NCBI GenBank assembly: GCA_021604565.1
Contig: BQJF01000004.1
Coordinates: 1 to 64,000, forward strand
Direction: 5' to 3'
Length of the DNA: 64,000 nt
Source of the DNA: Minwuia thermotolerans
Lineage (GTDB): Bacteria > Pseudomonadota > Alphaproteobacteria > Minwuiales > Minwuiaceae
Shown here: piece by piece, positions 41,627 through 49,841 of the stretch
Numbering within the stretch: the first letter of the stretch is position 1
Layout of the letters: each line of letters opens with the position of its first letter
The notes under the pieces: generated by a model
Seen by the model: only the letters and a program-made list of their open reading frames with translations
Database searches by the model: none
Told to the model about the DNA's origin: nothing
Made by a program: the position numbers and the translations under genes

Positions 41627-43001
41627 CGAACCGTCCGAGCACCTGCCACCAGAGGTAATCGAGCGGCAGCAGGACCACGATGGTGATGATCGCGACCGTC
41701 AGGGTGGCCCGGATGCCGTCACGGATCGGTACCTTTCCGAGCTGCATGGCAACCACAACCGGTGGTCCCTGAAAGGGAAACAGAACCGTCGAATAGGCCG
41801 GCACCTGCATCATAAGGGTGGTCGCGAGTGGCAGGCCCATGGCAACGGAAAGCTGGTCCGCAAGCGGGGTCAGAACAGCCGGCACGGTCGGTGCGGTGCC
41901 CAGCAGGCTGACACCGATCGATGCGCCCACGACGGCGAAGAAGTTCCAGGCATCCTTGCCCGGTTCCAGCTCCGCCAGCCGCAGGAAACCGCTGGCCATG
42001 TGATCGGCGATGCCCGTGGATGCGACCACTGCCCCAAGGGAAAGGACGCCGGAGATATAGAGCAGCGGGCGGAACTGCACCGCGTCCGTCATCTTCGCCG
42101 GGTCGATCAGCCGGAAGGGCGGCAGCATGCAGGCGATCCCGGCCCCGAGGGCCACCCAGGCCGGTGAGATGCCGTGGATGAAATCCGTCGCCCAGAGCGC
42201 CAGCGCCGCAACCAGGATCACCGCCAGCCGCCGCTCGGCGGGGGAGAGCGGACCCGGTGCGGGCGCGGTGCTGGCATCGGTCCTGATCTCGTCGGGGAAC
42301 AGGAAGCGCACGACCGCGACGACCGTGACAGCCTTCAGCAGGCCCAGCACCGGGAAATGCAGCAGCAGGTAGTCGCCATAGACCGGTTTCAGGCCATAGA
42401 GCGTATCCGCAGCACCGATCATGACCAGGTTCGGCACATTGGCCGGCATGACACCGAAGCCGGGCAGGAAGGCCCCGAGACCCGCGGTCATGGCAATGCC
42501 GATGCGCCCCCTCGATCCCTCCCTGAAACCGAAGACATCGGCCAGTCCCAGCGCCACCGGCATCAGCAGCACGACACGGCCCACTGACGAGGGCATGACG
42601 AAGGCGAGACCCAGCGCCACGCACATCAGGCCGGTCAGTACCCCAAGGTAGCTGACCCCCATGCGTCGCGCCAGCGCGCCCGCCACGCGAGCACCAAGCC
42701 CTGTGTCCCGGACTGCAGCGCCCACGATCATGCCGCCGAACAGCAGCCAGAAAGCCGATGAGGCAAATCCCGAGAACACCACCGGTGCCGTTGCGACACC
42801 CGCCACCATGGCGATCAGGAAGAACAGCAGGGCGGTCAGATGTTCGGGGATGGCGTTGGTCGCCCAGAGCCCGATGGCCGCGAGCGCCAGCGCCCCGCCC
42901 ATGGCGGCTTCGTGCGAGAGGCCATCGATCGGGACCAGCAGCAGTGCCGCCGCTGCCAGCAGGAACAGGCCGGCGACCGATGGGCCGAACCGCAGACTCA
43001 C
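41619..43001 (-). CDS. SLC13/DASS family anion transporter
   Basis: The 460-residue membrane protein has about twelve helices. It includes LWATNAIPEHLTALLFFLIAMV (in part: NAIPEHLTALL) near the N-terminus and a second repeat with GTAPTVPAVLTPLADQ in place of the usual Na+-binding motif. DASS carriers import dicarboxylates, sulfate or similar anions with sodium. The GTG at 43001 overlaps the carbonic anhydrase stop (GTGA), fixing the start. Coupling to carbonic anhydrase suggests bicarbonate- or dicarboxylate-related transport (inference). Confidence 0.85.
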   Translation of the reverse strand: MSLRFGPSVAGLFLLAAAALLLVPIDGLSHEAAMGGALALAAIGLWATNAIPEHLTALLFFLIAMVAGVATAPVVFSGFASSAFWLLFGGMIVGAAVRDTGLGARVAGALARRMGVSYLGVLTGLMCVALGLAFVMPSSVGRVVLLMPVALGLADVFGFREGSRGRIGIAMTAGLGAFLPGFGVMPANVPNLVMIGAADTLYGLKPVYGDYLLLHFPVLGLLKAVTVVAVVRFLFPDEIRTDASTAPAPGPLSPAERRLAVILVAALALWATDFIHGISPAWVALGAGIACMLPPFRLIDPAKMTDAVQFRPLLYISGVLSLGAVVASTGIADHMASGFLRLAELEPGKDAWNFFAVVGASIGVSLLGTAPTVPAVLTPLADQLSVAMGLPLATTLMMQVPAYSTVLFPFQGPPVVVAMQLGKVPIRDGIRATLTVAIITIVVLLPLDYLWWQVLGRFDG

Positions 43002-43657
43002 CCCTGCAGCGCCGCGGCACCCGTGCCGACGGTGACAAAGGTGTCGGTCTCCGGATCCAGCCGGGCCAGCCGTCCCTCCGCAATACCGAAATGCATGCCA
43101 TGCAGGGCGATCCTGCCGGCCTCCACGGGTTCCGCGATCCACGGAAAGGTCTTCAGGTTGGTCAGGCCGAGGCGGATATTCTCCTCCTCCATGCGGCCGA
43201 GAATGGTTTCGACATCGTGACCGGCCGAATGCCCCATCACCCGGTCCAGGATGCCGCGCGAACTGGCCATCCAGGGGGCCACGAACTCACCGATCCCGTC
43301 CGTGTTCTTCTCATCCATCAGCAGCGCCTTGACGCCACCGCACTGCGCATGACCCAGCACCACGATATCGCTGACCTGCAGCACCTTGACCGCGAACTCC
43401 AGGGCGGCACTGACGCCATGTGCCCGTCCGTCGGGGGCATAGCTCGGCACCACGTTCGCGACGTTGCGGATGACGAACAGCTCCCCCGGACCTGCATTGA
43501 ATATGGTGGCCGGGTCCACACGGCTGTCGGCGCAGGCAATGATCATGGTGCTGGGCGACTGGCCCAGCGCCTCCAGTTGCCGATAGCGATCAGCATTTGT
43601 CGCGAAGCCATCTTCGATGAAGGCGTGATATCCATCCAGAAGCCGGTTAAGGGACAC
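42998..43657 (-). CDS. Beta-class carbonic anhydrase
   Basis: This 219-residue enzyme has the zinc and catalytic residues Cys42, Asp44 and Arg46 in ACADSRVDP, and His and Cys in VLGHAQCGGVKAL (about 99-111). It reversibly hydrates CO2 to bicarbonate. The GTG at 43657 is favoured over TTG at 43663 because GGAGAA is then properly spaced. Its stop overlaps the GTG of the DASS carrier by four bases, so the two are translated as a unit. Confidence 0.93.
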   Translation of the reverse strand: MSLNRLLDGYHAFIEDGFATNADRYRQLEALGQSPSTMIIACADSRVDPATIFNAGPGELFVIRNVANVVPSYAPDGRAHGVSAALEFAVKVLQVSDIVVLGHAQCGGVKALLMDEKNTDGIGEFVAPWMASSRGILDRVMGHSAGHDVETILGRMEEENIRLGLTNLKTFPWIAEPVEAGRIALHGMHFGIAEGRLARLDPETDTFVTVGTGAAALQG

Positions 43658-43805
43658 GAACAATTCTCCGGGTCAGGGCAAGGGTCGGGGAGACAATCGG
43701 ACGCTTTGCGTTGTCATGCAAGGTGGCTAGGCTTCCCGGAGATGGGGTTTGGCGTCGCACTTCGACGGCGGACAGGCTGCGGCACGTGACGGGATTGGCG
43801 AGCAG

Positions 43806-44573
43806 ATGAGCGTTTGGGGAAAACTGATCGGGGGCGGACTGGGCTTTGCCGTCGGCGGGCCGATTGGCGCGATCGTGGGCGGACTGGCAGGTCATGCTGT
43901 CGATCGCATCCGGGAAACCGACGAGGACGAGGCCGACGCGCTGCTGCAGGACGGCGCGGAGGGGGGACGCCCCGCCGCAACCAAGAAGGTCGCCTTCACC
44001 ATTGCGGTCATCGTGCTCGGCGCGAAGATGGCCAAGGCCGACGGTGTCGTGACCAAGGACGAGATCCTGGCCTTCCGGGAAGTGTTTCAGGTTCCGCCGG
44101 ACGAGATGCGCAACGTCGCGCGCGTCTTCAACCAGGCGAAGCGGGAAGCGACGGGCTTCGAGCCCTATGCCGAGCAGATCGCCGGGATGTTCCAGGGCAA
44201 CCCGGAAGTGCTGGAGGACCTGCTGGCCGGCCTGATGCACATCGCCCGTGCGGACAATGTGATTCACCCCAACGAGGTGACGTTCCTGAAGGCCGTCGCC
44301 GAGATCTTCGGGATCAGCCATGCCGCCTACAGCCGGTTGCATGCCACCTATCTGGGGCTGGACGAGGAAGACCCCTATGCCGTGCTCGGCATTGCGACCG
44401 ACGCCGATGATGCGGAAGTCAAGGCGACCTACCGCAAGCTGATCAAGAGCAACCATCCGGACCGCGTCATCGCGCAGGGTCTGCCTGAGGAATTCGTCGC
44501 CGTGGCCAATGAGAAGCTGGCCAAGATCAACGCGGCCTATGACCGGATATCGAAGGAACGCGGGTTCGGCTGA
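43806..44573 (+). CDS. djlA: DjlA-type DnaJ/TerB co-chaperone
   Basis: The 255-residue protein has an N-terminal Gly-rich membrane segment (GKLIGGGLGFAVGGPIGA, about 5-22, a glycine zipper). A TerB-like domain (about 55-180; AKMAKADGVVTKDEI and HIARADNVIHPNE) follows, and a C-terminal J domain (193-255) has the HPD motif at 217-219. It recruits DnaK to the inner-membrane surface. It overlaps the downstream peptidoglycan amidase by one base, indicating one operon. Confidence 0.9.
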   Translation: MSVWGKLIGGGLGFAVGGPIGAIVGGLAGHAVDRIRETDEDEADALLQDGAEGGRPAATKKVAFTIAVIVLGAKMAKADGVVTKDEILAFREVFQVPPDEMRNVARVFNQAKREATGFEPYAEQIAGMFQGNPEVLEDLLAGLMHIARADNVIHPNEVTFLKAVAEIFGISHAAYSRLHATYLGLDEEDPYAVLGIATDADDAEVKATYRKLIKSNHPDRVIAQGLPEEFVAVANEKLAKINAAYDRISKERGFG

Positions 44574-45346
44574 TGGCGCGCGGTCCGGCCGAGCCGATGC
44601 ATCAGGGCCCGGGAATCATTCGGGACCGCACGTCCCCCAATCATGACGACCGCAGCGGCACACCCGTGGACATGCTTGTGCTGCATTATACGGACACGCC
44701 CGACACCGCGACGGCACTGGATCTGCTCACCGATCCCGCCACGAAGGTCTCGGCCCACTACCTCGTCGATACCGATGGTCGCGTCTACGCGCTGGTGCCG
44801 GAGGATCGCCGGGCCTGGCATGCCGGCGTTGCCTCCTGGCGAGGTGTCACGGACATCAATGCCTGCTCCATCGGGATCGAGTTGCAGAACCAGGGCCATT
44901 CCAGTGCCGGACCGGATGGTCCCGAACCCTACCCGGATGCCCAGATTGCGGCACTGGTCCGGCTCGCCCGCGATATCCGCAGTCGCCATGACATTCCGGA
45001 CCACCGCATTCTGGGCCATTCGGATGTGGCGCCGCTGCGCAAGCAGGATCCGGGTGCGCATTTTCCCTGGTCGCGGCTGGCCGAAGCCGGAATCGGTCTC
45101 TGGCCAACCGGTACATGGCCAGTGCAGCGCGCTTCGGATGCTCCGGCAATGTCAGGGACAAGCCAGTTGCAGGCGACGCTGGCGCGGATCGGCTATGGGG
45201 TGCGGGTCGACGGCCATGCGGGGGAGGAGACCCGCGCCGTCATCGCTGCGTTTCAGCGGCACTTCCTGCCCGACCGGGTGACCGGAACGGCAGACGCCGA
45301 CACGGTATTCCGCATCGGCGTCGTGGACGGTCTGATGAACGGGTGA
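44573..45346 (+). CDS. N-acetylmuramoyl-L-alanine amidase (PGRP fold) with peptidoglycan-binding domain
   Basis: The 257-residue protein begins without a signal peptide. The amidase_2 domain has the zinc ligands His in MLVLHYTDT (about 35-43), RAWHAGVASW (about 80-90) and HSDVAPLRKQDPGAHF (about 148-163). A C-terminal peptidoglycan-binding domain (about 195-255) follows. It cleaves the amide bond between MurNAc and L-Ala. AmiD is a lipoprotein and AmpD is cytosolic; lacking a signal, this one could be a cytosolic recycling enzyme, or it could use another route of export. It starts on the last base of djlA. Confidence 0.9.
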   Translation: MARGPAEPMHQGPGIIRDRTSPNHDDRSGTPVDMLVLHYTDTPDTATALDLLTDPATKVSAHYLVDTDGRVYALVPEDRRAWHAGVASWRGVTDINACSIGIELQNQGHSSAGPDGPEPYPDAQIAALVRLARDIRSRHDIPDHRILGHSDVAPLRKQDPGAHFPWSRLAEAGIGLWPTGTWPVQRASDAPAMSGTSQLQATLARIGYGVRVDGHAGEETRAVIAAFQRHFLPDRVTGTADADTVFRIGVVDGLMNG

Positions 45347-45386
45347 CCGGCAGCGCCTGATCACATATCATTCAGTTGATTTCAGT

Positions 45387-45578
45387 TCAGGCAAAAAGCG
45401 CGGTGAATGCCTTCCGGATCGCCAGCAGACCCCTGGCCGTTTCGGCAGCCCGCGCGTTCTGGGCGCGCGCCACATAATAGTCCATGTCAATCGAGCCATC
45501 GCCACGCAGATGCAGATCGTTGCCTGACGTGCGGTTCATGGCATTGAATTCGTTGAGGTTGAGCTGCTGATACTGCAT
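45387..45578 (-). CDS. Small protein, paralogue A (63 residues)
   Basis: The protein starts MQYQQLNLNEFN and ends RAAETARGLLAIRKAFTALFA. The N-terminal 12 residues and the C-terminal helix (ARAQNARAAET...) are shared with the protein at 45890, and the middle differs. The C-terminal pattern resembles the RSP_7527/DUF1127-like small proteins of alphaproteobacteria, in which a short amphipathic helix is rich in Ala and Arg; this is only a resemblance. It is monocistronic with its own promoter at 45647-45675 and a leader hairpin. The function is unknown. Confidence 0.65.
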   Translation of the reverse strand: MQYQQLNLNEFNAMNRTSGNDLHLRGDGSIDMDYYVARAQNARAAETARGLLAIRKAFTALFA

Positions 45579-45595
45579 TTGAACTCTCCATCTTC

Positions 45596-45628
45596 AGCGA
45601 GGGTCTGTCGGGTCAGGCGTCCCTCGCT
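45596..45628 (-). promoter_or_regulatory. Conserved 5' leader hairpin of paralogue A
   Basis: AGCGAGGG (45596-45603) pairs with CCCTCGCT (45621-45628) around a 17-base loop. It lies in the untranslated leader between the promoter and the start codon. The same arms recur with the same spacing before paralogue B, and the loop sequence GGTCAGGCGT is largely kept. It could protect the mRNA or take part in regulation. Confidence 0.6.
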
Positions 45629-45646
45629 CAACGTCTGACTGAAACC

Positions 45647-45711
45647 AATATGTTGCTGCCCGGGGTGAATGACAAAAGATCATTTCTCACCAAAAGGGTG
45701 AGTGAAATTCA
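45647..45711 (-). promoter_or_regulatory. Promoter and upstream operator of paralogue A
   Basis: On the minus strand TTGTCA (45675-45670) and CATATT (45652-45647) are separated by exactly 17 bases, the best sigma-70-like spacing. Directly upstream is a shared block TGAGAAATGATC. Next come a dyad CTCACC...GGTGAG (45686-45702) and a TGAAATTCA palindrome (45703-45711). The identical arrangement at paralogue B shows the sites are under selection. The neighbouring LysR regulator is the obvious candidate to bind (inference). Confidence 0.75.
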
Positions 45712-45889
45712 TCTTCTTGCCAGGATGACAGCATGCATGCCGCTCCCGGTGCCTGTCGGTCCTGCGGCAGGCATGTCTCGAAGCCATGCGTTTGATGCAA
45801 TGCTATATTGCGTTGCATCATAAATGCCGAACGCCGCCGCATTTCACCGCGACGGCGTTCGAAACAGTTAACGAAAGGTTGATTTCAGA

Positions 45890-46081
45890 TCAGGCGAACA
45901 GGCGCAGCATTGCCCTGCGAATGCCGGTGATGCCCTGCAGGGTCGCGGCGGCGCGTGCGGCATGCGCCCGCTGCTCGATCGCGTCCAGGTCGAGAGTGCC
46001 GAGAACACCGTTCTCCTCATCGACGGGGCTGGACTGCTTCAGTTCGTTGAAATCATTCAGATTGATCTGCTGGTACTGCAT
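45890..46081 (-). CDS. Small protein, paralogue B (63 residues)
   Basis: Like the protein at 45387, it has MQYQQINLNDFN at the N-terminus, a variable acidic middle and a C-terminal helical motif (DLDAIEQRAHAARAAATL, then IRRAMLRLFA). Equal lengths and matching ends indicate a gene duplication. It lies divergently to the GcvA-like LysR gene at 46273. The C-terminal part fits the RSP_7527-type helix family only loosely. No signal, membrane helix or enzyme motif is visible, and the function is unknown. Confidence 0.65.
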   Translation of the reverse strand: MQYQQINLNDFNELKQSSPVDEENGVLGTLDLDAIEQRAHAARAAATLQGITGIRRAMLRLFA

Positions 46082-46098
46082 CGTGATACTCCTTGCTC

Positions 46099-46131
46099 AG
46101 CGAGGGTGCTTCGGGTCAGGCGTCCCTCGCT
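46099..46131 (-). promoter_or_regulatory. Conserved 5' leader hairpin of paralogue B
   Basis: The stem AGCGAGGG (46099-46106) with CCCTCGCT (46124-46131) and a 17-base loop matches the leader of paralogue A at the same distance from the promoter. Its duplication together with the coding sequence shows that the leader belongs to the functional unit. Confidence 0.6.
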
Positions 46132-46149
46132 CAACGTCTGACTGATTGG

Positions 46150-46214
46150 AATATGTCAACGATGCTGACGCTTGACAAAGGATCATTTCTCATCACATTG
46201 ATGAATTGAATTCA
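46150..46214 (-). promoter_or_regulatory. Promoter and operator of paralogue B, next to the LysR gene
   Basis: The minus strand has TTGTCA (46178-46173) and CATATT (46155-46150) with a 17-base spacer, identical to paralogue A. Upstream are the shared TGAGAAATGATC block, a perfect TCATCA-CAT-TGATGA dyad (46190-46204) and TGAATTCA (46207-46214). A T-N11-A type LysR site is expected here; these dyads are the best candidates in the gap to the divergent regulator. Confidence 0.75.
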
Positions 46215-46272
46215 TTGCTCTGGCAAATGTTGCGTTGCAGCATGAATCAAACGCCTTCCTGGAGGGTCCGTC

Positions 46273-47190
46273 ATGCCCAGAAGATTGCCTCCGCTCAATG
46301 CCCTGCGGGTGTTCGAGGCCGCGGCGCGCCACCTGAGTTTCACGCGCGCGGCGGAGGAACTGAACCTGACGCCGTCCGCCATCAGCCATCAGATCAAGGG
46401 GCTGGAGGATCTGCTGGGTGTGAAACTGTTCGAGCGGCGCCAGCGCAAGGTCATGCTGACCGCCGCCGGCGGGCGCTATTACCCCGCGCTGCGCCAGGCC
46501 TTCGATCAGATGAACGAGGCGACGGAGGCCCTGAAGGCAGAGGACAGTTCCGGTTCGCTGACGGTCAACGTGTTGCCGACCTTTGCCATGCGCTGGCTGG
46601 TGCCACAGCTCTCTGCCTTCCAGAAGCGTCATCCGGAGATCGAGGTGCGGATGACCACGAACGTCGAAGCCATCGACTTCAGCCGTGTGGAGGCAGACGC
46701 GGCCATCCGCTATGGCGTCGGTGGCTGGAAGGGGCTGACGGCCAAGCTGCTGCTGCGGGAGGAGATCGTGCCGGTCTGCAGCCCCGCTCTGCTGGAGGGC
46801 CGGCCGAAGCTGAAGACACCGGCTGACCTGGTGCATTATCCGCTGCTGCATGACGTCAACCGCCCCGATACCTGGCGGCAATGGCTGACCGCGGTCGGGG
46901 AAACCGGGGTCGATCCCGACCGGGGCCTGAAGCTGGATACCACCAACCTGGCGGTGCAGGGCGCGATCCAGGGGTTGGGCATCGTGCCGGTGAACCCGAA
47001 CCTGGTACGACCGGAGCTGGAGTCGGGCACGCTGATCGAACCGCTGGATTTCCACCTGGCGGTCAAGGGCGGCTATTACCTGGTCTATCCGGAGGGCCGT
47101 GAGAACCGGCCCCGCCTGAAAGCCTTCGAGACCTGGCTGATGGAAGTCACGGCAGAGGCGGAGGAGCGGGAGCGGCTGCACGACGCCTGA
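46273..47190 (+). CDS. GcvA-type LysR-family transcriptional regulator
   Basis: This 305-residue regulator starts PRRLPPLNALRVFEAAARHLS and has the GcvA-like helix-turn-helix AAEELNLTPSAISHQIKGLE (in part: NLTPSAISHQIKGL). A periplasmic-binding-fold effector domain follows (about 90-290). It is divergent from paralogue B and lies close to both duplicated promoters, so it probably controls both small genes. The ligand is unknown; GcvA proper responds to glycine, but the branch is functionally diverse. Confidence 0.9.
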   Translation: MPRRLPPLNALRVFEAAARHLSFTRAAEELNLTPSAISHQIKGLEDLLGVKLFERRQRKVMLTAAGGRYYPALRQAFDQMNEATEALKAEDSSGSLTVNVLPTFAMRWLVPQLSAFQKRHPEIEVRMTTNVEAIDFSRVEADAAIRYGVGGWKGLTAKLLLREEIVPVCSPALLEGRPKLKTPADLVHYPLLHDVNRPDTWRQWLTAVGETGVDPDRGLKLDTTNLAVQGAIQGLGIVPVNPNLVRPELESGTLIEPLDFHLAVKGGYYLVYPEGRENRPRLKAFETWLMEVTAEAEERERLHDA

Positions 47191-47216
47191 CGGCAGGCGC
47201 AGCGCCTTGCAGAAGC

Positions 47217-48941
47217 TCAGGCGACGCGGTCACCCTTCTTCGCCTGCACGGTCCTGTTGTCGACGGCGGGCAGCATCTTCGACGGGTCGCGGGTGACCAC
47301 CACGTCGATGACGCAGGGACCGTCGGTGGTCTCGATCCCTGCAGCTATCGCCGCCTGAAGCTGATCCGGATGCTCGACGCGGATGCCGCGGCAGCCCATG
47401 GCCTCCGCTACCCTGGCGTAATTCACTTCCTTCAGGTCTGACGACTGGTAGGCATCGGTGCCATACATCAGGTGTTGCAGCGCCTTGACGTAGCCTGAGG
47501 CGGCATTGTTCACCACCATCAGCGCAAAGCCGACACCCAGACGGCGCGCGGTCTCCAGTTCACCGATCATCATGTTGAAACCACCGTCGCCGGTGATCGC
47601 GAAGGTGGTCCTTTCCGGTGCGGCCAGTTTCGCACCCGCGGCACCCGGCAGGCCATAGCCGATGGAGGCGAAGCCCCGGTCCGGCACGAAACCCCGCCCG
47701 GCGCGGGGCTGGTCATAGAGCAGTCCGCCCCAATGTGCCGCGAAACCGCCATCGGCCACCAGCAGGGCGTCTTCGGGCAGCATGCCGTTCAGTTCATTCA
47801 GCATCCGCGCCATGTTGACCGGCACCTCGCCGGAGGTGAGACGGTCCTGTACGGATTCGCGCCATGTCGCCATCCGCGCGGGCACACTGTCCGCCCAGGC
47901 ACGGCGGTCTGCGTCGGGGCGGGAATCGGACAGCGCATCGGCCAGGTCCAGACAGCCTTCCCGCGCATCGCCCCAGAGCCGGACATCGGCGGCGGTGGTC
48001 CGGTCGAACTCCTCCGCCAGGATATCCAGGTGGATGATGGTCTTGCCAGCGCCGGGCAGCACGTAGCGCTTGGTGGCGATCTCGCCCAGCTTGCAGCCGA
48101 TGACCAGCAGCACGTCCGCCTCTCCGATCATGCTGTTGGCAATCCGGTCATAACGCCCGAACAGCCCGGCACTCAGCGGATCGGTGCAGGCAATTGCCCC
48201 CTTGCCGGTCATGGTATGCGCCACGGGCAGCGCCGCCGCGGTGGCCAACGCATGCAGCGCATCCCAGGCCCGGGAGATGTGAACCCCACCGCCGGCCAGG
48301 ATCATCGGCTTCCTCGCCCTGGCGATCAGTCCCGCCGCGCGCTCCACATCGGCCCGGGCCGGGCGTGAGCGGATCGACGGTGCCGACTGGTAGGCGGAAT
48401 CAACAGCGAAGTCGGCGGGGTCGAAGGGGAAGGTGTCGTGGGCAATGTCTTCCGGCACATCGACCACGACCGGTCCCGGCCTGCCCGATGTGGCAACGGC
48501 GAAGGCACGCGTCATCAGTTCGGGAATGCGCTCGATCCGCTCCACCCGGATCATTTCCTTGGCGGCGGGGGCCAGGATCTCGGTCTGGCGTGATTCCTGG
48601 GTCATGTTCTTCCAGGAATGGGCGCGATGACTGTCGCCGACCAGCGCGACGATCGGGGTGCCGCTGTTCAGTGACTCCACCAGACCAGTGACCAGATTGG
48701 TTGCCCCCGGTCCCAGCGTCGCGTCTATGACGCCGACCCGACCCGACACCTTGGCGTAGGCATCGGCGGCGAACGCGCCGAAGCGCTCGTCATTCACCAG
48801 GTTATGGCCGAGCCCGAGCCTGCGCACGGCGTCATAGAAGGGAAGAAGCTGGAAACCGCCCATGCCGAACATCGGTCCGACGCCAAAGGCCTGGAACATC
48901 CGTGCCAGGGCCTCGCCGCCTGTCATCTCGTTGCTGGACAT
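47217..48941 (-). CDS. Thiamine-pyrophosphate enzyme, acetolactate synthase-like
   Basis: The 574-residue protein has the three-domain TPP architecture. The N-terminal domain has the catalytic Glu in NDERFGAFAADAYAKVSG (about 42-59) and ends in VDVPEDIAHDTFPF. A central Rossmann domain follows, and a C-terminal TPP-binding motif has GDGGFNMMIGELETA...MVVNN (about 430-465). It is a large-subunit-like decarboxylase or synthase. No small regulatory subunit is adjacent, so it is probably a catabolic enzyme (acetolactate synthase, oxalyl-CoA decarboxylase or similar). The start at 48941 is chosen because the TPP domain starts immediately after it. Confidence 0.82.
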   Translation of the reverse strand: MSSNEMTGGEALARMFQAFGVGPMFGMGGFQLLPFYDAVRRLGLGHNLVNDERFGAFAADAYAKVSGRVGVIDATLGPGATNLVTGLVESLNSGTPIVALVGDSHRAHSWKNMTQESRQTEILAPAAKEMIRVERIERIPELMTRAFAVATSGRPGPVVVDVPEDIAHDTFPFDPADFAVDSAYQSAPSIRSRPARADVERAAGLIARARKPMILAGGGVHISRAWDALHALATAAALPVAHTMTGKGAIACTDPLSAGLFGRYDRIANSMIGEADVLLVIGCKLGEIATKRYVLPGAGKTIIHLDILAEEFDRTTAADVRLWGDAREGCLDLADALSDSRPDADRRAWADSVPARMATWRESVQDRLTSGEVPVNMARMLNELNGMLPEDALLVADGGFAAHWGGLLYDQPRAGRGFVPDRGFASIGYGLPGAAGAKLAAPERTTFAITGDGGFNMMIGELETARRLGVGFALMVVNNAASGYVKALQHLMYGTDAYQSSDLKEVNYARVAEAMGCRGIRVEHPDQLQAAIAAGIETTDGPCVIDVVVTRDPSKMLPAVDNRTVQAKKGDRVA

Positions 48942-48996
48942 GGGCTTTTTCGCCTCTTCTCTTCCCGTTCTCCGCCGGTCGATTGCGCCGGGAACC

Positions 48997-49794
48997 CTAC
49001 TTGCCGGTGAACTTCGCCTTGCGCTTCTCGACGAAGGCATTGACGCCCTCGCGATAGTCTTCGCGCTTCGCGCATTCGGCGAAGCATTCCGCCTCGAACT
49101 GCAACTGGCTCTCGAATTCATTCTCCAGGCTGCGGTACATCAGTCGCTTGCCCTGACCCAGCACGAAGGTCGGACCATTGGCCAGCCGCGTGGCCAGCTT
49201 GTCGGTCTCCGCATCCAGATCGGCATCGGGGACCACGAAGTTGACCAGACCGGCGTCGGCCATCTGCTGCGCGGTGTGGCGGTCGCCCAGCATGGTCATC
49301 TCGATGGCCTTCTTGATCCCGACGGCGCGGGGCAGGTGAAAGCTGGATGACGCATCCGGCGTCGTGCCGATGTGGACATAGGCCAGGGTGTAGAAGGCAC
49401 TCTCTGACGAGACCACCATGTCACAGGCTGCGGCCATGGAGACGCCTGCCCCGGCGGCGGCACCGCGTACCTTGGCGATGATCGGTTTCGGCATCCGGCG
49501 CATGGAGTACATGATCGGATGCAGGTCATGGATGCGGTTGACGAAATAGGCCTGGATCTCGCTCTCGGAGGCCGTGCCGAGGTATTCGTGCATGCCCTTC
49601 ACGTCGCCACCGGCCATGAAGTGATCGCCCGCGCCGGTCAGCACGACACAACGCACCGCGTCGTCATACTCCAGTTCGTGCATTGCCGTCCGCATCAGTG
49701 CCCGCATGTCCATCGACAGTGCATTGCGGGCCTCCGGGCGGTTCATGGTGACGGTGGCGATACCGTCGGCGATGCTTACTTCCAGATCAGCCAT
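48997..49794 (-). CDS. Enoyl-CoA hydratase/isomerase family protein
   Basis: The 265-residue crotonase-fold protein has VSIADGIATVTMNRPEARNAL (in part: ATVTMNRPEARNAL), the oxyanion loops GDHFMAGGDVKG (about 62-73) and VRGAAAGAGVSMAA (about 105-118), and the C-terminal EAFVEKRKAKFTGK-like tail (NAFVEKRKAKF). It lies 47 bases after moeB and 55 before the TPP enzyme on the same strand. The three may share a transcript. It is probably in a fatty- or amino-acid degradation step. Confidence 0.88.
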   Translation of the reverse strand: MADLEVSIADGIATVTMNRPEARNALSMDMRALMRTAMHELEYDDAVRCVVLTGAGDHFMAGGDVKGMHEYLGTASESEIQAYFVNRIHDLHPIMYSMRRMPKPIIAKVRGAAAGAGVSMAAACDMVVSSESAFYTLAYVHIGTTPDASSSFHLPRAVGIKKAIEMTMLGDRHTAQQMADAGLVNFVVPDADLDAETDKLATRLANGPTFVLGQGKRLMYRSLENEFESQLQFEAECFAECAKREDYREGVNAFVEKRKAKFTGK

Positions 49795-49841
49795 TTCTCT
49801 CTCTCCCCAAAAAAAGTATCCCGTGACGATAGCGGAGCCTG

